12,377 nucleotides of DNA from DATFXF01 sp035258565 (GTDB taxonomy: Bacteria; Acidobacteriota; Terriglobia; Acidiferrales; UBA7541). The notes beneath the pieces are model-generated. The model saw only the letters and a list, made by a program, of their open reading frames with translations, ran no database searches and was not told the origin of the DNA. A program made the translations under genes and the position numbers. Within the stretch, counting starts at the first letter, position 1, and the number at the start of each line of letters is the position of its first letter. The stretch spans positions 1-12,377 of the forward strand of contig DATFXF010000111.1 in NCBI GenBank assembly GCA_035258565.1, in the 5' to 3' direction. Below, one piece after another: positions 6,590 to 12,377 of this stretch.

Positions 6590-6618
6590 ATAGTAGGCAG
6601 CGGTTCTAGTGAAGTCAA
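6590..6618 (-). promoter_or_regulatory. Strong sigma-70 promoter of the metallo-beta-lactamase gene
   Basis: On the minus strand TTGACT (6613-6618), a spacer of exactly 17 bases and TACTAT (6590-6595) differ from the consensus at only three positions in total. Transcription would start near 6583, about 75 bases before ATG 6508. Confidence 0.75.
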
Positions 6619-6727
6619 TTGCCTTTCGGCTGCGGATTGCAAAGCCGACATCTCCGCCGGCGTGATGGCCGCCTGGGTTGTTTCCCGGGCAGCTTGACGG
6701 ATGCGCGGAAGGGCCGCCGTAGGTAGA

Positions 6728-7651
6728 ATGAAGGCCGTGCACACGCACACGAAGGCACACGCGCCGCACGCCGGCGTGCTCGAGTGGGCGACGCTCGCTA
6801 CGCTGGCCCTGGTGGCCACTGAGTTTGTCGGCGGGTACCTGGGGCACTCGATCGCTCTCGCGAGCGATGCGGTCCACAACCTCTCGGACATCCCCACGCT
6901 AATCATTTCTTGGCTTGCTTTGCGCTGGTCGGAACGCCCCGCGGATTCCGAGAAGACCTACGGCTACCATCGCGCCAGCATCCTTGCTGCCTTCGTGAAC
7001 GCCATTCTGCTGATGCTCGTGGCGGCCTTCCTCTTCTATGAGGCCTACGAGCGCCTGCGGCATCCCGTGCTGGTGCGTGAAAATGTGATGATCTGGATCG
7101 CGCTCGTGGCGCTCGCGGTGAATGGAGGGATCACGCTCGCACTCGTGCGCGCCCACCGCGACCTCAACCTGCGCAGCGTCCTGCTTCACAACCTGGGCGA
7201 TGCCCTCTCGAATGTCGGCATCCTCGCCGGCGCCTTGGTCATCCGCGCTACAGGGGCGGACTGGCTCGACCCGGCCCTCGGCGCGGCGATTGGGGTGCTG
7301 GTGCTGTGGTCGAGCTACGGCATCCTCAAAGAATCGAGCCACATTCTGCTCGAAGGCTTGCCGCGGGAAATGTTGCTTGAAGATGTGGCCCGCGCCATCC
7401 TGGCTGTGGAAAGCGTGCAAGAAGTCCACGATATCCATATCTGGACGCTGGGTACGGACCTGCACGCCCTATCCTGCCACGTGCGCATCCCGGATATGCA
7501 CATGGACGAAAGCGAAAGAGTGCTGGCCCGCATTCGAGAGCGCCTGGCGAACCAGTTTCACATCACCCACACGACCATTCAGTTCGAGCGTGCCGGTTTG
7601 CCGCGCGCATCCGAGTACTACATGCCGGAGCCCTATCGGTCAACGAAGTAG
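6728..7651 (+). CDS. Cation diffusion facilitator (zinc/divalent metal exporter)
   Basis: This inner-membrane antiporter of the CDF family (ZitB/CzcD type) would export Zn2+ or similar ions in exchange for protons. It has 307 residues, the usual length. The N-terminus is histidine-rich (HTHTKAHAPHAG), then six membrane helices. The metal site is present as two HxxxD pairs: H50/D54 in helix 2 (SDAVHNLSDIP) and H154/D158 in helix 5 (LLHNLGDALSNVG). This two-His two-Asp set is the one associated with zinc preference. A cytoplasmic domain (about 211-290) has the ferredoxin-like pattern (VQEVHDIHIWTLG, HALSCHVRI, HITHTTIQFE). ATG 6728 has AGG 4 bases upstream. Other in-frame starts are ATG 6701 and GTG 6737; the latter would suit a leaderless message. 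It is divergent from the metallo-beta-lactamase gene and convergent with the next. Confidence 0.93.
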   Translation: MKAVHTHTKAHAPHAGVLEWATLATLALVATEFVGGYLGHSIALASDAVHNLSDIPTLIISWLALRWSERPADSEKTYGYHRASILAAFVNAILLMLVAAFLFYEAYERLRHPVLVRENVMIWIALVALAVNGGITLALVRAHRDLNLRSVLLHNLGDALSNVGILAGALVIRATGADWLDPALGAAIGVLVLWSSYGILKESSHILLEGLPREMLLEDVARAILAVESVQEVHDIHIWTLGTDLHALSCHVRIPDMHMDESERVLARIRERLANQFHITHTTIQFERAGLPRASEYYMPEPYRSTK

Positions 7652-7685
7652 CGAATGGTATGCGAACAATGCGCTTACCGGGGGG

Positions 7686-8417
7686 CTAGGCGGGCAGGTG
7701 GAGCGTCGTGCCGCGCTCCTCGTTCATGCGGATCGTGGTGTCAAGGTCGAGGTCGGAGAGTCGCAGCGAGCGCCGTGCGCCTTGGGGGGTGATGTAGATC
7801 AGCATGTCCCCGCTGCTTGTGAAGGCCGTGGCAAATACGAGAGAGCCGTCGCGCCGCACAAGGACGAACTCGCCGATATCGGGTACCCGCTCAGGGGCTG
7901 GCGCCGGCTGCGCCTTGGCTCGCGGCTCGGGGCTCTCGGTGCGCACCGGCACGGCCGCCTCTTCCGCCACCGCAGGTTGTTGGACGAGCGCGACCGGTGG
8001 TTGCTCGACCACTACGACCTCGGGCCCTGGAGTGAGGAAGGGAATGAAGAAAGGAGAGACCTGCGCGAAGCGCTGCGCGAGCGCGAGGCGTTGCGCCGTG
8101 GTCAGGACACTCACATCGCTGACCTTGACATTGCGCGTGACCGCGGCCAGGTGGGCAAAATCAAAGCCTAGCCCCGGGACCGGGAAGGCCCCTGGAAAGA
8201 ACGGTGCGAAGGAGACCAGCGCCGGGTTGCCGACCACCACCACGCCGCCCGTGGTCCCGTGGATGGCTCGGATGCCCCCAGTCATTCGTACCATGCCAAC
8301 GCCGCCCGACGAAGCACGGAGGCCCATTGAAGCGTGGCCACGCGACTGGCCCCAGGTTCCGGGGCAGAGCACCAGGATCAAGCTGACGACCAGGGCGGAT
8401 TGGCAGACTCTTTTCAT
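7686..8417 (-). CDS. Secreted protein of unknown function with Pro/Ala-rich linker
   Basis: This protein of 243 residues is not assigned to a named family. A signal peptide is clear: MKRV, a hydrophobic core at 8-19 (ALVVSLILVLC), and likely cleavage near residue 23-24 (GTWG/QS). C18 lacks a small residue before it, so a lipoprotein site is unlikely. Residues 30-65 are rich in glycine and small residues. Residues 130-178 form a Pro/Ala/Val-rich spacer (PEVVVVEQPPVALVQQPAV, AKAQPAPAPERVP). A compact C-terminal module of about 60 residues follows (FVLVRRDGSLVFATAFT, GDMLIYITPQGARRSLRL, ending MNEERGTTLHLPA). That shape suggests an anchor or surface-exposed stalk with a small terminal domain in the periplasm or outside. 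The two convergent stop codons are 34 bases from the transporter gene. Confidence 0.82.
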   Translation of the reverse strand: MKRVCQSALVVSLILVLCPGTWGQSRGHASMGLRASSGGVGMVRMTGGIRAIHGTTGGVVVVGNPALVSFAPFFPGAFPVPGLGFDFAHLAAVTRNVKVSDVSVLTTAQRLALAQRFAQVSPFFIPFLTPGPEVVVVEQPPVALVQQPAVAEEAAVPVRTESPEPRAKAQPAPAPERVPDIGEFVLVRRDGSLVFATAFTSSGDMLIYITPQGARRSLRLSDLDLDTTIRMNEERGTTLHLPA

Positions 8418-8467
8418 CGCTGGAAATGAATCTGCTTAACAGATGCGCGCCAGGGGTCCTCCGTTGC

Positions 8468-8473
8468 ATCATA
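8468..8473 (-). promoter_or_regulatory. Possible -10 box (TATGAT) of the secreted-protein gene
   Basis: On the minus strand TATGAT lies 50 bases before the ATG at 8417, in a short AT-rich island, with an overlapping alternative TAAAAT at 8474-8479. No clear -35 box was found, so this is tentative. Confidence 0.35.
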
Positions 8474-8588
8474 ATTTTACACCTTTCGCCGACACGTGGC
8501 ATGCTCGGGCAGACTCCCGGCTGGGCTCGGGGAGAAGGCCGACCCGGGGCGCCGAGGCCGTCCGACGCTTCCCCCCATGGGCGGGTTG

Positions 8589-8597
8589 TGTTATAAC
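8589..8597 (+). promoter_or_regulatory. Extended -10 promoter of the small zinc-ribbon gene
   Basis: TG (8589-8590), one base, then TATAAC (8592-8597) is an extended -10 box, a form that does not need a good -35. The start of transcription would be near 8604. The ribosome site at 8609-8614 and the ATG at 8621 follow directly. Confidence 0.5.
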
Positions 8598-8608
8598 CTT
8601 CGCGCCGT

Positions 8609-8614
8609 AAGAGG
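8609..8614 (+). promoter_or_regulatory. Ribosome binding site of the small zinc-ribbon gene
   Basis: AAGAGG lies 6 bases before ATG 8621. Its good position supports this short gene being translated. Confidence 0.6.
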
Positions 8615-8620
8615 TTTTCG

Positions 8621-8788
8621 ATGGATTGCCCTGCGCTCGACCGTCAGCCGGAGTCGGCCGATGCCCGGCTGGCTGGGGAGGATGTTTCGCGTTACTGCCC
8701 GGTATGCTCGGAATGGCTGGAATCGCGGAGCTGCAAATTGGTTTGCCCGCAGTGTGGATATTTTATGTCTTGCTCGGATTTCTATTGA
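8621..8788 (+). CDS. Small cysteine-rich zinc-ribbon protein (55 residues)
   Basis: This short gene is easily missed by gene finders. It encodes a 55-residue protein with seven cysteines: C3, C26, C29, C38, C42, C45 and C51. The pair CPVC (26-29) and the set CKLVCPQCGYFMSC (38-51) have the spacing of a zinc ribbon, with CPQCG as the typical second knuckle. The ending SCSDFY is distinctive. I recall similar short CKLxCxxCGYxxSCxDYY proteins in acidobacterial and deltaproteobacterial genomes, but this was not searched. Support for expression is strong for such a short frame: extended -10 at 8589-8597, AAGAGG at 8609-8614, then ATG. The STAS gene follows 106 bases later on the same strand and may share its transcript. 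It could be a zinc-dependent adaptor or nucleic-acid binding protein; its function is unknown. Confidence 0.78.
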   Translation: MDCPALDRQPESADARLAGEDVSRYCPVCSEWLESRSCKLVCPQCGYFMSCSDFY

Positions 8789-8880
8789 GAAGAAGAGGCG
8801 CCCCCGAGAATCCGGCCGTATACCCAAACGGGATCACTGCGTGGAAGCAGGAGGAGTCGCTGAAACTGGACTGTTCTTGG

Positions 8881-8887
8881 GAGGAGG
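8881..8887 (+). promoter_or_regulatory. Ribosome binding site fixing the GTG start of the STAS gene
   Basis: GAGGAGG lies 7 bases before GTG 8895. It selects this start over the much longer in-frame extension back to 8496, which would overlap the zinc-ribbon gene in another frame. Confidence 0.8.
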
Positions 8888-8894
8888 TTCGACC

Positions 8895-9242
8895 GTGGCA
8901 CTGAAAATCACCCACCGAGAAGTGGATGGCGTCGCTGTGGTGGCGCTGGAAGGCCGCATCGTTCTCGGCGAAGAGAGCAATGCGCTGCGCGAAACCGTCA
9001 AGAACCTGCTGGCAAAGAACAAGAAGCAGATGGTGCTGAATATGGACAACGTCACCTACATTGACAGCGCCGGACTGGGCACGCTGGTAGCGGCCCACCA
9101 CAGTGCGCGCTCGCAGAACGCGTCCCTCAAGCTTTCCAACCTAGGTTCGAAGTTCCACGAGGTTCTCCAGGTTACTAGGCTGCACACGGTCTTTGAGGTG
9201 TTCAACTCGGAAGCGGAGGCCATTCGAAGTTTCCAGAAGTAA
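8895..9242 (+). CDS. STAS-domain anti-sigma factor antagonist
   Basis: This single-domain STAS protein of 115 residues has the size of SpoIIAA/RsbV. Such proteins bind an anti-sigma kinase and release a sigma factor when not phosphorylated. The opening EVDGVAVVALEGRIVLGEES is the typical first strand and turn. The conserved phosphorylation motif YIDSAGLGTLV has S58, the same number as the phospho-serine of SpoIIAA. The C-terminus (LHTVFEVFNSEAEAIRSF) matches the last helix. GTG 8895 is chosen because the family pattern starts there and GAGGAGG precedes it. No anti-sigma kinase, phosphatase or sigma factor gene is in the window, so partners are encoded elsewhere. The upstream neighbour is the small zinc-ribbon gene. 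Confidence 0.93.
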   Translation: MALKITHREVDGVAVVALEGRIVLGEESNALRETVKNLLAKNKKQMVLNMDNVTYIDSAGLGTLVAAHHSARSQNASLKLSNLGSKFHEVLQVTRLHTVFEVFNSEAEAIRSFQK

Positions 9243-9257
9243 CCCTGCCTCTTGTTG

Positions 9258-9298
9258 CTGCGGCGCCTGAAGGCCTCGACCGAGTCGAGATGCCGCAG
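9258..9298. repeat. Three-way-junction inverted repeat between convergent genes
   Basis: CTGCGGC (9258-9264) pairs perfectly with GCCGCAG (9292-9298). Inside are two further hairpins: GCC-tgaa-GGC (9265-9274) and CTCGAC-cga-GTCGAG (9275-9289). Only two bases (9290-9291) are left unpaired at the junction. It sits between the stops of the STAS gene and the DUF1015 gene, so a two-way transcription end is likely, although there is no T run. Confidence 0.6.
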
Positions 9299-9311
9299 GA
9301 CGTGATGGGAA

Positions 9312-10646
9312 TCAAGGCTCGAGCCGGTAGATCGTCAAACCGCTAAGCAGCTTGGGATAGAAGTCGGTGGACTTTTGCGGCAGGACCTCACCACCGAGGG
9401 CGATCTCCATCACTTGCTCGATGCGCACCGGATTCAGCAGGAAACAGAGCTGCGCCTGCCCATGGTCCACCGCCGCGACCGCGGCGTCCATTTCCCGCTC
9501 GTAAGTGATGTGCTTTTCCGCCAGGACGGCTTCGGTCGAGATCCCTAGGCCTTTCTCCAGAACCAACCGGTGCAGAAAGACGACGTCAAGTTGTCGCTTG
9601 GCCGGAGAGACATCGGGTAGCAACGCCTCCAGGTCCGCATTCCGGCGCAGGAGAAACAGGTAGAAAGCGCCCTGGCCGGCGTAGAGGCCCAGGGCGCGGC
9701 GGTCGCGCCCGCGGCGCTCGAGGTCTCTGCGGAATTCGTCGTAGCTGGTGGCGCGCTCCTGGCCGCTCGAGAACGGGTAGCTGTACCAGTCCAGGTAAGG
9801 CTCCAGCTGCTTGCGAAAACGTTCGAATTGAAAGTCGCGAAGGTTCGAGACCACACGGTGGGTGGGCAGGATGGTGAGCCCTTCTCCGTAGGTGTTGAAG
9901 AAGGTCATCATCGCTTTTTCGTGCGGGGCGTCGAGATCCACCTTGCCCAGCGTGGCGCGGCATTCGTCGCGATAGGCGAGCGCAGTCTCGTAGCGATGGT
10001 GGCCATCGGCGATGACCAACTTCTGATCGGCCATCTGCAGGCGGAAGCGCTCGATGGGTTCGCCTTCCACGATTGGCCAGAGCTGATGGAGCACATCATA
10101 TTCATCGCGCACTTCGATGGGCGTGGGCAGGCGCGACACCTGCTCCAGCATGGTGTCGACTTTGCGCTCCGGGTCCGCATACAACATAAATAACTGCCCG
10201 GTCTGTGCACACGTGCGCCGGAGCAATTCGAGCCGGTCGGCCTTGGGGCCCGCCAGCGTCTGCTCGTGCCGGAAGACGATTCCGGCCGCGTAGTCCTCGA
10301 CGCGCCCCAGGGCAAGGAAGCCCCGGCGCACCTTGCGCTCGCGCGCGTGCGGCAGAGCGTAGTCCTGGGAATAGGCGTAAATCGCAGGAGCAGGGTCGTG
10401 CGCCAGCACGCCCTGCGCGATCCAGTCTTCGAAGGCCTTCGCCGCGCGGGTGTAAACATTGTTCTCCGGGGTGTCCTGCGGTGCTGGCCTGCCTTTTTCG
10501 ACCGTGATCAGGTTGTAGGGGCTGAGCGAGTAGTACCTCTCTTGCATGGCCGGCGTGATTTTGTCATAGGGCTGGGTTACGACGCTCGCGAGCTCGACCC
10601 TTGCCGGATTGTAACGATAGGCGCGAAAGGGGAAGATTTCTGCCAT
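9312..10646 (-). CDS. DUF1015 family protein
   Basis: This cytoplasmic protein of 444 residues belongs to the conserved DUF1015 family, whose biochemical function I do not know to be established. Family marks are the N-terminus IFPFRAYRYNPARVELASVV followed by TQPYDKITPAMQERYY (about residues 24-39), SPYNLITVEKG (42-52) and FRHEQTLAGPKADRLELL (125-142). The signature ADGHHRYETAL is at 213-223, and the C-terminus is NPVRIEQVME followed by LPQKSTDFYPKLLSGLTIY. Length is typical. ATG 10646 is chosen because family likeness starts there, AGAGGG lies 4 bases upstream and a promoter lies at 10687-10715. An in-frame extension to 10889 would read through that promoter and overlap the divergent phosphatase gene. 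In other bacteria the family often sits near serine biosynthesis genes; none is seen here. Confidence 0.93.
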   Translation of the reverse strand: MAEIFPFRAYRYNPARVELASVVTQPYDKITPAMQERYYSLSPYNLITVEKGRPAPQDTPENNVYTRAAKAFEDWIAQGVLAHDPAPAIYAYSQDYALPHARERKVRRGFLALGRVEDYAAGIVFRHEQTLAGPKADRLELLRRTCAQTGQLFMLYADPERKVDTMLEQVSRLPTPIEVRDEYDVLHQLWPIVEGEPIERFRLQMADQKLVIADGHHRYETALAYRDECRATLGKVDLDAPHEKAMMTFFNTYGEGLTILPTHRVVSNLRDFQFERFRKQLEPYLDWYSYPFSSGQERATSYDEFRRDLERRGRDRRALGLYAGQGAFYLFLLRRNADLEALLPDVSPAKRQLDVVFLHRLVLEKGLGISTEAVLAEKHITYEREMDAAVAAVDHGQAQLCFLLNPVRIEQVMEIALGGEVLPQKSTDFYPKLLSGLTIYRLEP

Positions 10647-10650
10647 CCGA

Positions 10651-10656
10651 CCCTCT
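10651..10656 (-). promoter_or_regulatory. Ribosome binding site fixing the DUF1015 start
   Basis: AGAGGG on the minus strand lies 4 bases before ATG 10646. It rejects an 81-residue in-frame extension. Confidence 0.65.
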
Positions 10657-10686
10657 AGCCGTGTGGCCTTCGCCGCGAGACGCGCC

Positions 10687-10715
10687 ATTCTAGCAGCCGC
10701 GGCCGCCTCCGCCAA
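10687..10715 (-). promoter_or_regulatory. Sigma-70-like promoter of the DUF1015 gene
   Basis: On the minus strand TTGGCG (10710-10715), a 17-base spacer and TAGAAT (10687-10692) form a good promoter. Transcription would start near 10680, about 35 bases before the ATG. Confidence 0.6.
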
Positions 10716-10810
10716 AGCGGGGGAAGGGCCCAAAGCTCCGGTTTCCTCGGCGGTGTGAATCTCGGCCGGAGGCGTTGGCAATGAAATGCCTTCCTGGGTC
10801 GAAGCTGCAC

Positions 10811-10816
10811 TAGAAT
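10811..10816 (+). promoter_or_regulatory. Possible -10 box (TAGAAT) of the phosphatase gene
   Basis: TAGAAT lies 43 bases before GTG 10859 and would give a leader of about 36 bases. No good -35 box sits 16-18 bases upstream. The same TAGAATGG string occurs on the other strand at the DUF1015 promoter. Confidence 0.4.
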
Positions 10817-10858
10817 GGAGGAGGTCATTCGGAGCGAACAGGATCCCGGGAAGCCTCC

Positions 10859-11569
10859 GTGAACACGGGCGCAACAGCAAACGCGGCAAGAAAGCGAATC
10901 CCCGGCGTGCGTGTACTGATCTTTGATCTGGACGGTACGCTGATCGATTCGAAGCTTGACCTGGCGCTTTCCGTCAACGCGGCGCTCGCCGAGCTCGGGC
11001 GCCGGCCGCTCCCGCACGAGCAGATCTTCGGCTATGTGGGACAGGGCGCGCCTATGCTGATCCGGCGGGCCCTGGGCGACGCCGCCAGCGAGGAGGAATG
11101 CCGACGTGCGCTCGACTTTTTCCTCCAGTACTACCGCGCCCACATGCTTGACAATACGGTGACCTATGCGGGCGTGCGCGAAGGCCTTCGACAGCTTGCT
11201 CGATTCCCCATGGCGGTGCTGACGAACAAGCCGGTGCGCTTCAGCGGGCAGATCTTGGCCGGGCTAGGCATTGCGGACTACTTCCGCTACGTTTATGGCG
11301 GGAACAGTTTCGAGCGCAAGAAGCCGGATCCGATGGGCGTCCAGATTCTCTTGCGCGATTTCGGCGTGGCGCCGCGTGAAGCCTTGCTAATCGGCGATTC
11401 CGAGATCGACGTGCAGACCGCGCGCAATGCCGATGCTTGGGCCTGCGGCGTCACCTATGGCCTCGGCAGCGCGCGCCTCACCGAGTTTCCTCCCGACATC
11501 CTCATCGACACCCTCGCCGAGCTGCCCGGCTACCTCAGCGATCACCTCCCCGACTCGGGCGGTGCCTGA
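10859..11569 (+). CDS. gph: HAD-family hydrolase, phosphoglycolate phosphatase-like
   Basis: This soluble HAD phosphatase of 236 residues probably hydrolyses 2-phosphoglycolate or a similar small phosphate ester. HAD motif I is VLIFDLDGTLIDS with nucleophile D23 and acid/base D25. Motif II is T122 (AVLTNKP), motif III is the lysine of KKPDP (154/155), and motif IV is GDSEIDVQTARNA (D180, D184). The alpha-helical cap lies between motifs I and II (about 33-100). The start is uncertain. GTG 10859 has no clear ribosome site and lies in a small hairpin (CCGT-gaac-ACGG). GTG 10907 would begin two residues before VLIFDLD, closer to a typical Gph N-terminus. The gene is divergent from DUF1015 and convergent with the epimerase. 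Related PpaX or GmhB-like roles cannot be excluded. Confidence 0.88.
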   Translation: MNTGATANAARKRIPGVRVLIFDLDGTLIDSKLDLALSVNAALAELGRRPLPHEQIFGYVGQGAPMLIRRALGDAASEEECRRALDFFLQYYRAHMLDNTVTYAGVREGLRQLARFPMAVLTNKPVRFSGQILAGLGIADYFRYVYGGNSFERKKPDPMGVQILLRDFGVAPREALLIGDSEIDVQTARNADAWACGVTYGLGSARLTEFPPDILIDTLAELPGYLSDHLPDSGGA

Positions 11570-11608
11570 CCTGCCGCGGGGGCCATCCACGCTTTCATGA
11601 TAGGTGGC

Positions 11609-11622
11609 GCGTCGCAGGACGC
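11609..11622. repeat. Small hairpin in the convergent spacer
   Basis: GCGTC (11609-11613) and GACGC (11618-11622) pair around a GCAG loop, between the phosphatase and epimerase stops. There is no T run on either side, so it is at best a weak transcription end. Confidence 0.3.
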
Positions 11623-11630
11623 ATGAAGTC

Positions 11631-12377
11631 TTATCGGTTCGCCTGATACCACTCCCAGGTGCGGCGCAGGCCTTCCTCGAAACTCATCCGCGGCTGGTAG
11701 CCCAGCCGCTTGCGCGCGAGCTCGATATCCGCCTGGGAGTGCCGGATGTCGCCTTCGCGCGGCGGGTCATACTGGACTTGCGCGGGTTTCTCTGCGATCG
11801 CTTGAAGCAGCTGGAGCGTTTGGTTGAGGGTATAGCGCCGGCCGGTGCCGACGTTGAACACCATCCCGGAGACGCCCGGCGCCTTCGAGGCCAGCAGGGT
11901 GGCCTGGACAGCGTTCTCCACATAGGTGAAATCGCGGGACTGTTCGCCATCGCCAAAAACTACTGGAGGCACGCCATTGAGCATCGCGCTGATGAAACGC
12001 GAAAGGACACCCGAGTAGGGGGAGTTAGGGTCCTGCCGTGGCCCGAAGACGTTGAAGTAGCGCAGCGAAACGTTCTCGAGGCCGTAGACTCGGCCGAACA
12101 CCTGCGCGTAGAGTTCGCCGGCGAGTTTCGAGACACCGTAGGGTGAGATTGGCGCGGGCGGCATCACTTCCACTTTCGGGAGTGAGGGAGTTTCCCCGTA
12201 GGCAGAGGAGGAGGCCGCGAAGACCACGCGGCGCACCCGAGCGTCGCGGGCAGCCAGGAGCACGTTCAACGTACCGTCCACGTTGATGCGGTTGGTTTCG
12301 AGTGGGTCTTTTACCGAAAGCGGCACCGAGGTGCGCGCGGCCAGGTGCAACACGTAGTCCACGCCGCGGCAGGCGGT
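11631..12377 (-). CDS. NAD-dependent nucleotide-sugar epimerase/dehydratase, N-terminus outside window
   Basis: This is a short-chain dehydrogenase-type enzyme that changes a nucleotide sugar, most like UDP-glucose/UDP-GlcNAc 4-epimerases of the WbpP/TviC kind. The visible 248 residues lack only the start: the frame stays open to the window edge (codons read TACRGVDYVLHL), so the glycine-rich NAD loop lies beyond. Seen are HLAARTSVPLSVKDP, the substrate/catalytic patch AASSSAYGE, and catalytic Y and K in SPYGVSKLAGE. Further on are SLRYFNVFGPRQDPNSPYSG, VFGDGEQSRDFTYVENAVQA and NVGTGRRYTLNQ. The C-terminus RMSFEEGLRRTWEWYQ is the usual last helix. Exact substrate cannot be set from the sequence. 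It likely belongs to a surface-polysaccharide region continuing to the right. Confidence 0.93.
   Translation of the reverse strand, partial: TACRGVDYVLHLAARTSVPLSVKDPLETNRINVDGTLNVLLAARDARVRRVVFAASSSAYGETPSLPKVEVMPPAPISPYGVSKLAGELYAQVFGRVYGLENVSLRYFNVFGPRQDPNSPYSGVLSRFISAMLNGVPPVVFGDGEQSRDFTYVENAVQATLLASKAPGVSGMVFNVGTGRRYTLNQTLQLLQAIAEKPAQVQYDPPREGDIRHSQADIELARKRLGYQPRMSFEEGLRRTWEWYQANR

Noticed and set aside
5123..6697. Plus-strand open frame of 524 codons
   Set aside because: It is antisense to the metallo-beta-lactamase gene, whose opposite-strand product has complete catalytic motifs. It shows no family resemblance and no ribosome site.
6509..6877. N-terminal extension of the metallo-beta-lactamase protein
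   Set aside because: It would cover the strong TTGACT-N17-TACTAT promoter and the start of the divergent exporter gene. The family pattern begins at the ATG at 6508.
7122..8171. Plus-strand open frame of 349 codons
   Set aside because: It runs out of frame through the metal exporter and antisense through the secreted protein. The product is low-complexity and has no motif.
10815..10862. A 15-codon leader frame overlapping the phosphatase GTG by GTGA
   Set aside because: Its ATG overlaps the probable -10 box TAGAAT (10811-10816), so it would lie upstream of the transcript start. It has no ribosome site and no recognisable leader-peptide pattern.
1..12377. CRISPR arrays, tRNA/rRNA genes, insertion sequences, attachment sites
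   Set aside because: No spaced direct repeats, no T-loop or CCA-like tRNA pattern, no transposase motif and no target-site duplications were seen on either strand.

Overview
This looks like ordinary chromosomal DNA from a high-GC, non-model Gram-negative bacterium. The best guess is an Acidobacteriota-type genome. That guess rests on remembered family and style resemblance (the CreD-like protein, an AhpD-like protein paired with a small membrane protein, a metallo-beta-lactamase protein with a PilZ-like tail, DUF1015, a small CKLxC zinc-ribbon protein, and TAGAAT/TACACT type -10 boxes), not on any search. No transposase, integrase, phage gene, CRISPR array, rRNA or tRNA gene was seen. The window is a series of short transcription units that switch strand often.

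Layout, left to right. At 1-1069 (+) are the end of a NarX/DesK-type sensor histidine kinase and its NarL/FixJ response regulator, overlapping by 3 bases. At 1070-1616 is a 547-base stretch without a gene. It is rich in inverted repeats and ends in a strong plus-strand intrinsic terminator (1530-1550), so it may be a structured RNA or a long 3' UTR. At 1617-2867 (-) is a CreD-like inner-membrane protein whose promoter carries a palindrome over the -35 box. At 3115-4103 (+) are an AhpD-like carboxymuconolactone decarboxylase family protein and a three-TM membrane protein. At 4147-5220 (-) is a radical SAM protein with a nearly leaderless promoter. At 5339-6508 (-) is a metallo-beta-lactamase fold protein with a degenerate PilZ-like tail. 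At 6728-7651 (+) is a cation diffusion facilitator. At 7686-8417 (-) is a secreted protein of unknown function. At 8621-9242 (+) are a 55-residue cysteine-rich zinc-ribbon protein and a STAS-domain anti-sigma factor antagonist. At 9258-9298 is a compact three-way-junction inverted repeat between convergent genes. At 9312-10646 (-) is a DUF1015 protein. At 10859-11569 (+) is a phosphoglycolate phosphatase-like HAD hydrolase. At 11631-12377 (-) is a nucleotide-sugar epimerase cut by the window edge.

How the genes work together: the kinase and regulator form one two-component system. The AhpD-like and membrane proteins look co-transcribed, as may the zinc-ribbon and STAS genes. The rest are probably single-gene units. 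The epimerase probably starts a cell-surface polysaccharide region to the right. No complete new system is obvious. The most interesting items are the structured region at 1070-1550, the small zinc-ribbon gene, the three-way junction at 9258-9298, the palindromic operator at 2954-2972, and the metallo-beta-lactamase/PilZ fusion.
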